DNA from: Aliikangiella sp964411875 | GTDB taxonomy: Bacteria; Pseudomonadota; Gammaproteobacteria; Enterobacterales; Kangiellaceae | Length of the DNA stretch: 7,129 nt | Assembly (NCBI GenBank): GCA_964411875.1 | Contig: CAYPMT010000113.1 | Coordinates: 1 to 7,129, forward strand | Direction: 5' to 3' | Shown here: piece by piece, positions 1-5,757 of the stretch | Layout of the letters: each line of letters begins with the position of its first letter | Position numbering within the stretch: position 1 is the first letter of the stretch | Program-made: the position numbers and the translations under genes | The notes under the pieces: generated by a model | What the model saw: only the letters and a program-made list of their open reading frames with translations | The model's database searches: none | Told to the model about the DNA's origin: nothing

Positions 1-37
1 GCAGTGTTTTAACCGGTTCTTGGTTATTAGAGGAAAT

Positions 38-68
38 GACAATAGCCGGTAATTAGTTGGCTATTGTC
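38..68. repeat. 10-bp perfect inverted repeat, possible terminator of the leftward operon
   Basis: GACAATAGCC (38-47) is followed by an 11-nt loop and its exact complement GGCTATTGTC (59-68). It lies about 20 bp beyond the stop codon of the last leftward gene, where a transcription terminator would be expected. In the leftward direction the stem is followed by ATTTCC rather than a clear T-run, so it is not a textbook intrinsic terminator. It could instead be a 3'-end stabilising hairpin or serve a convergent gene outside the window. The rest of 1-88 shows no gene, apart from a small palindrome AACCGGTT at 11-18. Confidence 0.45.
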
Positions 69-88
69 TGATGATGAATAAAAAATTA

Positions 89-1687
89 TTACGAAATTGT
101 TCCATTAACAATAGGTTGAAAAGCAGTTAGGCTATCTATCAGAGCGCTACTACCTAGGCCATGATTAGGAAAGAGATTTGCATCGCCAAATTGCCCCTGT
201 GTACCATGTAAAGCCATGTAGTTGAGTATAACAGTTTCTACCAATAGGTTAGGGTTGTTGGCTGCAGGTGTTGCAGATGTTTCAGTTGATGCATCAGGAC
301 GCATATAACCAATTTGTTGATGAATAGCTTGTTGTTCTGGTGTTGCACCAATCAATTGAGCTCGGCCATTAGGGTTATAAACTAAAAAGAAAGATGAGGC
401 TGTTGAGGAGTTATCGCCAGTCCACACACCTTTACCACGACCATCTGCTGAGTTATCTATCATTCCATTACTAAACACAGAACCATCACTAAAGACATAC
501 ATCATCAAAGGCACGCCAACTCGAGCTGCATATTCTAAACAAGCTCCCATACAGCGTCCGGCGCGTAGATCACGAACCTCACCAACAGCTCTATCACCAG
601 TGTGGTAGTCATAGCCACCCATAGTAATAGTACCAGCACCGGCAAAACCATTGATAACCATTTTCATCACGGAAGCTGCTTTTTGAAATTCCCTGTCTGA
701 ATCAAATTCTTCTTGAGTAAAAATACCATTAGGGCCAACAATATCGGTATCAAGTGTTGGGCTTAATGTACTTGGGTTACCAAATCGGTCAGCTAAGTCA
801 GCGCTTTTAACATAACCACATTGAATCATTTCTTTGATAACAGCATCTGCCGTAATATTAGTATTAACTTGAGACATTTTTCTATCAGAAATACGGGAAA
901 TAGATTCCATAACAGAAACAGCATCTTCTTGACTCAACAAACCAACTAAATCGCCCACATCAACTAAGCCAGTTACATCACTCGGTCGATCAACTTTAGT
1001 CGGGCGAAAATCCAAATCAATCATAGAGGCTGGAGCCATAGAGTTGCCACCTGAATCACTATTTTGTGAACCAATTAAAGTTAACAGTGAACCATCAGCC
1101 CCCGATTTATTAATACCATACATGGGATTGTGGGGGTTATTGCCTGTGTCGTTATCCGAACGAGCGGGGATAACAGCACCATTAGTATTAGTACGAGTTG
1201 CATTAGCTGTTTTTTCTAAAATGCCACGTAAAAAGCCACTATCGCTATGAAAAGCTAAACCTAAATCAGTATTAAAATTAGCTATGCCTCCTTGTTGATC
1301 GATAGAAGGGATCATGTCTGCAGGTAAACCTAATCGGCTGTAGCCAGCAGTAGAAAGAAAATCGAATTGGCCGCCTTGTCCACCAACTAAAACATTTGAA
1401 CCGGCAATATTAGCGCCACCAGCCAAATCAAAACAGATAAAAGGAATTCTTCCCGCACCTTGGACGGCAATTCCACAGGCGGCTTTTAATGCTTCAATAT
1501 CTGCAGATAAAGCAGCATTAGCTTTTCGAGGGTTAGCAAATAAGCCAAGAATCGACGGTGCTGTAAGTGTCGCGGTGCCACCCATAAACCCTTGCGAAAT
1601 AAAATCACGACGAGTTACCGGGCGCTTATGTGAGTTATGCAGTAAAGGTGCATTTAATAATTGTTCTTGAGTCGGCTTCTTTTTCAT
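89..1687 (-). CDS. Tat-exported DUF1501-like protein
   Basis: This 532-aa protein is predicted to cross the inner membrane folded, through the Tat pathway. The twin-arginine motif TRRDFI is at residues 25-30, a Gly/Ala/Leu-rich stretch runs to about residue 50, and an AxA-type cleavage site (ANA) ends near residue 58. The mature start has a core strand and Gly-rich turn (ICFDLAGGAN, 84-93). Later come YDYH (359-362), where DUF1501 proteins usually have W-D-T-H, and VFSDGS (398-403), where they usually have an S-E-F-G-R-type motif. The C-terminal GDANLFPNHG (501-510) fits the family's ending. DUF1501 belongs near the alkaline phosphatase/sulfatase superfamily and its function is not established. 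At 532 aa it is longer than the usual 400-450, and its motifs are divergent. It has no CxxCH. It is the last gene of the operon, 15 bp after the heme/LamG lipoprotein, with Shine-Dalgarno GGGAG. The family call is from remembered motifs, so moderate; Tat export is firm. Confidence 0.8.
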   Translation of the reverse strand: MKKKPTQEQLLNAPLLHNSHKRPVTRRDFISQGFMGGTATLTAPSILGLFANPRKANAALSADIEALKAACGIAVQGAGRIPFICFDLAGGANIAGSNVLVGGQGGQFDFLSTAGYSRLGLPADMIPSIDQQGGIANFNTDLGLAFHSDSGFLRGILEKTANATRTNTNGAVIPARSDNDTGNNPHNPMYGINKSGADGSLLTLIGSQNSDSGGNSMAPASMIDLDFRPTKVDRPSDVTGLVDVGDLVGLLSQEDAVSVMESISRISDRKMSQVNTNITADAVIKEMIQCGYVKSADLADRFGNPSTLSPTLDTDIVGPNGIFTQEEFDSDREFQKAASVMKMVINGFAGAGTITMGGYDYHTGDRAVGEVRDLRAGRCMGACLEYAARVGVPLMMYVFSDGSVFSNGMIDNSADGRGKGVWTGDNSSTASSFFLVYNPNGRAQLIGATPEQQAIHQQIGYMRPDASTETSATPAANNPNLLVETVILNYMALHGTQGQFGDANLFPNHGLGSSALIDSLTAFQPIVNGTIS

Positions 1688-1696
1688 TATTCAATG

Positions 1697-1701
1697 CTCC
1701 C
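1697..1701 (-). promoter_or_regulatory. Ribosome binding site of the Tat/DUF1501-like gene
   Basis: Reading leftward, GGGAG sits 9 nt before the ATG at 1687, in the 15-nt gap after the preceding stop codon. This supports the chosen start and indicates independent ribosome loading within the polycistronic message. Confidence 0.65.
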
Positions 1702-1702
1702 G

Positions 1703-4168
1703 TTATTGAACTAGCATAACAGCACTACCTAGAGCGGCGGCACAAACTGATTTAACGACTATTTCAGTGCGATCAGCAGAGCAACCTGCACCACAAGCAG
1801 TCAGCTTGGTGATGAGATCGTCTAACTCCGACTTGATAGTTGCAGTTGTTGGTTGAGTTGCTAAGTTACTACCAACGATATTAGTAATTAAAGGGTCGTA
1901 AATCTGGTCGCGTTCGCCAACTGTGTCAAAAGCAACATTGGCTGCGGCATTAAAATTAAAGCCGCTAAAGTAGCTGGCTCTAGCACTGTTATCTTCAACC
2001 AGGGCATTACAATATTCAATGGCTAACTGAGTAATGCCCATTTGTTGTGCTGAGCTAAACGTATTAATGTCAGTTAAGGTAGGCATTTGTTGTTTCACAA
2101 TGTTATAAGTTTGAGCTACATCAGTTTGTGCCATACTGATACCTGTTGCTTTTGACATAGAAGCATGAATTTCTAAGAAATCACGTATTCCAATTTCTGA
2201 TTTATCCTCTAAATCTACTGGTGCAGCAGGGGTTGGCGCTGAAGGCTCAACAAAGGCATTACTTGAACTACCAATTTCACCAAAAGCCAGTGAAAACCAA
2301 TCAGCATCGATGCCCTTTTCTAATGGAACGATAGTTCCCATACGAGAGATCAATTGACCCGTTGTTGAGTTGTAGTCGTTGGCGTTTAATTGAGTCTTAA
2401 GATTTTTATAAGCCTGGCCACCATCAATTACTTTACTATTAACCATAATTCTTAGATCTTCAAGATCAATATTATTGGGAACTGCTTGATCATCGAGGTT
2501 AATAAATATTGGTGTATCAAATAAATAAGCGTAGCTATCCCATTGACTTGCTTCATACATGATATAAGAGTCGTCTAAGTCAATTAGATGAGAGATACTA
2601 AATAGCATAAAGAATTTCTGGCCAACACCAACATCAAAGTTTTGTAGAACTTGTTGTTCGGTTAGTACTCGGTTGTGAATAGCAACCATACGGAATGTTC
2701 CTTGCCATAAACGATTACTAGAAACTTCATTACCTAATACAAAAGCAAAAGTATCATCCCAATCATTGATGTTACCACCTGTTGTTGATTGTTCATCAGC
2801 GACGAGTTGGCCATTGACGTAAATTTTTCTTCCATCAACAGGAGAGAATATGGCAACAACATGTTGTAGAGCGGCTTGTAAAACTTCATCAGCATCTGGC
2901 GTTGATAAGGCCGCTTCACCATTGGCATCAGTTTCACTGGAACGGTTTAAAAAATCGTAATTATAAAGTGTTTGGCCAAGTGTAAAGTTACGCGCTGTTG
3001 TTCCAGCGGAATAACTAATGATACCAGCAGGACCTTCTTGAGTGACATTAGCTGGCGTTACCCAAGCTTCAATGGAATATTCGCCGGTTGCTTTAATTAA
3101 ATCATGCAGCTTTTTGCTAGTGCTGGTTGAGCCTTGTGCTTTTCCATCAATAATTTGGATACCCCAGCCACCGACCCAGTTAAAGTTACCATCAATATTT
3201 AAATGGATGGCTGGTTCAACACCACTAGTATCAAAAGCAGTGTTACCTTGGCCAGCTTTAAATTCCCATAAAGCAATCATGTCAGGTTGATGTCGGCCAC
3301 CACCACTGGCAACAATCGCATCATCAAATTGCATGGCTTTGCTCACAAGTAGTTCGGGATCAATTTCAGTTGTAGGAATACTATCAGTAAAAGTCTGAAT
3401 AGCCGCTTCTAGCTCATTGGCGTTAGAGTTGCAGTCTCCCCAACAGTTATGAAATTCATTACGTAGACGGATGACAAAGCGGGAGTTAGCAGGCGTATCA
3501 AGATCCATTCTAGCTTTTGCTTCAGCATAAGCTCTATCGACGTCATCATCATTGCCATCATCATCATCGGCATTGGCAAAAAAGGGTGAAATAGGGTTAC
3601 TAGCATTTTCACTATGGCAAGATGAGCAGTAATCTTTTAGCAAGGGATAAACTGTACTTTTAAATGAATCAGGTGATTCAGGAAAAGATTTAGCTGCGCC
3701 AGGATCGTGTAAAGTCGGCGCTATTAAGTTGATAGTATTAACTGAAGAGGATGAATCACCGGCCCAGGCAGCAATATATCCCTCGATAATATCTGTACAA
3801 GCCGATGTACTTGATAACCAGCAGTTATGTCCGTTAGCCACTTTGGTGACAAGTCGAGATAAGCTCGGCTGGCTTAAATCTGACAATGGATTAGCCGCTT
3901 GATAAGCTAAATTAACATCATTCAAATCAACAAAATTAGGTGCTTGGCTGCCGCCATGGCATTGTCCACAACGATTACCAGTTGATAGTTTATCCCAAAC
4001 TTCAGTTTTAAACTTTTGTATGTCTGCTGTTGCAGGTGCTGGTCCTGTATAATTTGAATTGTTACCATCGGTTAGATTGGGGTTCTCGCTTTCATCAGTT
4101 TCAGGTCCACCACCAGAACAAGCGACTAATGTTATAAGGAGTAAAGAGCTGATTAAAAGTTTTTTCAT
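1703..4168 (-). CDS. Diheme, LamG-domain lipoprotein
   Basis: This is an 821-aa envelope lipoprotein, probably electron-carrying. The signal peptide ends in lipobox LVAC with Cys17; Ser at +2 suggests outer-membrane sorting. A Ser/Asn/Gly linker follows. Two tandem cytochrome-like units come next: CGQCH (67-71) with HNCW (114-117) and Cys124, then CSSCH (181-185) with HNCW (240-243) and Cys246. An Asp-rich stretch (201-211) lies inside unit two. Residues about 296-512 look like a LamG/jellyroll fold: ALWEF at 299-303, EYSIEAWV at 363-370, VNGQLV at 451-456, and the typical closing pattern VAIHNRVLTEQQVLQNF at 495-511. LamG domains often bind glycans or proteins. Residues 513-821 are not recognised; they hold Cys720, 792, 796 and 809. 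It lies between a monoheme protein and a Tat protein, suggesting one complex. CxxCH sites require Sec export and cytochrome c maturation. The ligand and redox partner are unknown. Confidence 0.85.
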   Translation of the reverse strand: MKKLLISSLLLITLVACSGGGPETDESENPNLTDGNNSNYTGPAPATADIQKFKTEVWDKLSTGNRCGQCHGGSQAPNFVDLNDVNLAYQAANPLSDLSQPSLSRLVTKVANGHNCWLSSTSACTDIIEGYIAAWAGDSSSSVNTINLIAPTLHDPGAAKSFPESPDSFKSTVYPLLKDYCSSCHSENASNPISPFFANADDDDGNDDDVDRAYAEAKARMDLDTPANSRFVIRLRNEFHNCWGDCNSNANELEAAIQTFTDSIPTTEIDPELLVSKAMQFDDAIVASGGGRHQPDMIALWEFKAGQGNTAFDTSGVEPAIHLNIDGNFNWVGGWGIQIIDGKAQGSTSTSKKLHDLIKATGEYSIEAWVTPANVTQEGPAGIISYSAGTTARNFTLGQTLYNYDFLNRSSETDANGEAALSTPDADEVLQAALQHVVAIFSPVDGRKIYVNGQLVADEQSTTGGNINDWDDTFAFVLGNEVSSNRLWQGTFRMVAIHNRVLTEQQVLQNFDVGVGQKFFMLFSISHLIDLDDSYIMYEASQWDSYAYLFDTPIFINLDDQAVPNNIDLEDLRIMVNSKVIDGGQAYKNLKTQLNANDYNSTTGQLISRMGTIVPLEKGIDADWFSLAFGEIGSSSNAFVEPSAPTPAAPVDLEDKSEIGIRDFLEIHASMSKATGISMAQTDVAQTYNIVKQQMPTLTDINTFSSAQQMGITQLAIEYCNALVEDNSARASYFSGFNFNAAANVAFDTVGERDQIYDPLITNIVGSNLATQPTTATIKSELDDLITKLTACGAGCSADRTEIVVKSVCAAALGSAVMLVQ
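3539..3568 (-). repeat. GAT-triplet, Asp-rich tract inside the diheme lipoprotein gene
   Basis: The coding strand has runs of GAT/GAC triplets encoding residues 201-210, DDDDGNDDDV. The tract interrupts the second cytochrome-like unit and makes its CxxCH-to-HNCW spacing about 12 residues longer than in the first unit. The Asp/Asn/Gly make-up could bind calcium or be a flexible acidic loop. Its triplet period means slippage would change length without shifting the frame. Confidence 0.6.
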
Positions 4169-4170
4169 TC

Positions 4171-5412
4171 TTAGTTTCCTTTACAATAGTCTGCAGATTC
4201 AGCAAAAGTTCTTTTGAGTTGATAGCTGTTATTGATGAGTGATGTCACCATGTTCGCAACTTGTTCTCTATCGTTACTATCGCCTGGTTTTCTTAAACAA
4301 ACACTTTCAAATACTTTTTCAACTTGGCATTGTAAAAACTGATTACTGTGAGCAATTTCTCTACCTAATGACTTTACACCAGTACCATTACCTGGAAGAG
4401 AGCTATCCCAGCCAATTAATTGGTTAGAGCCTTTGCGCCAATGATTAACCCAAGTGTCATCTGTAGTAATATAACCTGAAGGAAAATTAAGGTTATTAAT
4501 TTGATATTTTTTCATGACTCTTGAATTAGTTTCGGCATCAGTTTCACCCTGACGATTAAAAATAAGCTGGCCATTTTCACCGCTGGGGTCGTTATCAAAA
4601 TCATAGTCATAATTGTAATAGGCAAGTGCCTGGTACAAAGGGTCGACGGCTAAGTGACAACCTGCACAGTTATTCATAAAAATTCGGCTGTCACCACCAG
4701 GACTACGTGATACATCTCGGGAGACTCGATCAGCTGCTCTGTCGGTATCCTTTAAGGGTTCGAGATCAGTACAAAGGTGGTTGATAAAGGTAAAACGAAT
4801 CAGTGCTCGATTAGTGCCATCAATTAAAAAAGCTTTTGCTGAAGCGCGTGAGGTTAATATACCAGCTGTATCGGTGGCTGATAATTCTGAGTTAAGAGAT
4901 GACTGGGTTGTTTCTTGCAGAGTTGTACTTAAAGGTAAAGCACGAGATTCCATTTGTTCATAATGGTCATTGTTATTGGTTGAATAAGCGGGCAAGCCAG
5001 AAGCATTGCCAACATAAGCAATATCTTCATAGAGAATTGTGCGAATATCTTTGTCGTCACGAATCATACCAATTAACGTCGCTGTGTAATCATTGAGTGG
5101 AGCGAATATGGTTTGAGGTTCGTTGGTCCAAGGAGTTATCCAGTTTTTTAGTGTTACGCTATAAAAGGCATCATTTTTCATTGCTTCATAAGCGGCATCT
5201 ATTGGGCCTGTCGTATCTGGGTTAGCATCAATCATGCCTTGCATGGTATTTAAAACGGTTTCTGTTGGTGGAATGCCTGCTAAGCGATCATGAATACGTT
5301 TAGCCTGCTCTCTAGAGCCTGCTAGGCTAGAAAAAGAAAAGGTTGCTATAATAAGAGCGATAAACCAAATCATGGTATGATTGGATTTAGTTCTTAAACT
5401 AGGCTGAAGCAT
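4171..5412 (-). CDS. Exported monoheme protein, DUF1588/DUF1585-like
   Basis: This 413-aa protein starts with a Sec signal peptide: basic n-region (R7, K9), hydrophobic core at about 14-28, likely cleavage after SLA (29-31). RIHDRLAGIPPT (39-50) resembles the L-x-G-x-P-P-T motif near the start of DUF1549-type and related planctomycete cytochrome-associated proteins. Residues about 183-260, with TSRASAKAF (187-195), NHLC (211-214), then CAGCH (249-253) and AVDPLYQAL (255-263), match the layout of DUF1588, where a C-x-x-C-H-x-x-x-D-P-x-x-x-A-L element closes the domain. The end (QCQVEKVF, 361-368, then Cys372 and Cys410) resembles DUF1585-like tails. One heme c is predicted, so it should act in the periplasm. 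It is much shorter than typical DUF1592/1588/1585 proteins. It is first in the operon, and its stop is 2 bp from the next start. The start at 5412 gives a complete signal peptide; Met14 is a weaker alternative lacking the basic n-region. Function unknown. Confidence 0.8.
   Translation of the reverse strand: MLQPSLRTKSNHTMIWFIALIIATFSFSSLAGSREQAKRIHDRLAGIPPTETVLNTMQGMIDANPDTTGPIDAAYEAMKNDAFYSVTLKNWITPWTNEPQTIFAPLNDYTATLIGMIRDDKDIRTILYEDIAYVGNASGLPAYSTNNNDHYEQMESRALPLSTTLQETTQSSLNSELSATDTAGILTSRASAKAFLIDGTNRALIRFTFINHLCTDLEPLKDTDRAADRVSRDVSRSPGGDSRIFMNNCAGCHLAVDPLYQALAYYNYDYDFDNDPSGENGQLIFNRQGETDAETNSRVMKKYQINNLNFPSGYITTDDTWVNHWRKGSNQLIGWDSSLPGNGTGVKSLGREIAHSNQFLQCQVEKVFESVCLRKPGDSNDREQVANMVTSLINNSYQLKRTFAESADYCKGN
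4175..4182 (-). promoter_or_regulatory. Ribosome binding site of the diheme lipoprotein gene, inside the preceding gene
   Basis: Leftward the sequence reads AAAGGAAACTAAGAATG. The AGGA core is 8 nt before the ATG at 4168, and the site is formed by the last codons (Lys-Gly-Asn) of the monoheme protein gene, whose TAA stop is 2 nt from the next ATG. This arrangement suggests translational coupling and equal production of the two heme proteins. Confidence 0.7.
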
Positions 5413-5508
5413 AACATTTACCCGCTGTTTTTAAATGATTCGTTGTTTTAAATTAAACAGTACTAGTTAGGCCGCTAATTTTTTTATTACTCGGCTGAAC
5501 ATAAGTAT

Positions 5509-5527
5509 AGCTGAATGGAATTCAGCT
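5509..5527. repeat. Operator-like inverted repeat in the leader of the leftward operon
   Basis: AGCTGAAT (5509-5516), spacer GGA and ATTCAGCT (5520-5527) form a perfect 8-bp inverted repeat. It lies just downstream of the predicted leftward start site, where a repressor or a leader hairpin could act. A further GCTGAA copy at 5494-5499 is in direct repeat with the one at 5510-5515, 16 bp apart, which favours a protein-binding array over a simple hairpin. Confidence 0.45.
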
Positions 5528-5549
5528 TTTCGTGATGTTATGCACAGAA

Positions 5550-5555
5550 ATTATA
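5550..5555 (-). promoter_or_regulatory. Candidate -10 element for the leftward operon
   Basis: The leftward strand carries a perfect TATAAT, preceded directly by TG. No good -35 hexamer is seen 16-18 nt upstream (ACGGCA at 17 nt), so the promoter may need an activator or rely on the -10 region. Transcription would start near 5543, giving a leader of about 130 nt that contains the 5509-5527 inverted repeat. Confidence 0.4.
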
Positions 5556-5578
5556 CAGTAAACTCGACACAATGCCGT

Positions 5579-5606
5579 TTGTTAGTAAAAACCAACCTTT
5601 TATAGT
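5579..5606 (+). promoter_or_regulatory. Candidate promoter for the propeller lipoprotein gene
   Basis: TTGTTA (5579-5584) and TATAGT (5601-5606) are separated by 16 bp and match the sigma-70 consensus at 4 and 5 of 6 positions. It sits back to back with the leftward -10 at 5550-5555. Start would be near 5613, with a leader of about 130-145 nt. A second candidate -10, TATTAT at 5722-5727, lies close to the coding start but has a poor -35. In such AT-rich DNA these matches are only suggestive. Confidence 0.35.
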
Positions 5607-5757
5607 GTTAACATTTTTGAGCGGTTGAAAGTGAGACAAATTACATTGCTTGTTTTGTTGATATTAAGTAGTTTTAACACTAGGGAGTAGAACTTATTGG
5701 TTTTTCCGAAAGAATAAATTTTATTATGTTGAACAAATTTAAATGAGCTTCTTAAGT

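Larger units (their letters stand above)
5413..5742. promoter_or_regulatory. Divergent intergenic control region
   Basis: About 330 bp separate the start of the leftward heme operon from the rightward propeller lipoprotein gene. I find no convincing gene here. The stretch is very AT-rich and holds back-to-back promoter candidates (leftward near 5550, rightward near 5579-5606), an operator-like inverted repeat (5509-5527) and two nested 9-bp inverted repeats (5587-5705). The arrangement suggests that the two transcription units are controlled together. Confidence 0.6.

Noticed and set aside
539..553. CMGAC (379-383) in the Tat protein as a heme or metal motif
   Set aside because: It has no following His and the wrong spacing for heme c. 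Tat substrates are not normally loaded with heme c before export.
1044..1250. Small rightward open frame inside the Tat/DUF1501-like gene
   Set aside because: It is antisense to a well-supported gene with no ribosome site and no recognisable protein features. The similar small frames within 2734-3612 and 4239-5096 were rejected for the same reason.
1739..1795. CGAGC (792-796) as a further heme site in the diheme lipoprotein
   Set aside because: The spacing is C-x3-C, and Ser rather than His follows, so it is not a CxxCH heme site; a disulfide is more likely.
5462..5487. TTAG-GCCG-CTAA followed by seven T's as a rightward terminator
   Set aside because: The stem is only 4 bp, and no rightward gene lies upstream for it to terminate.
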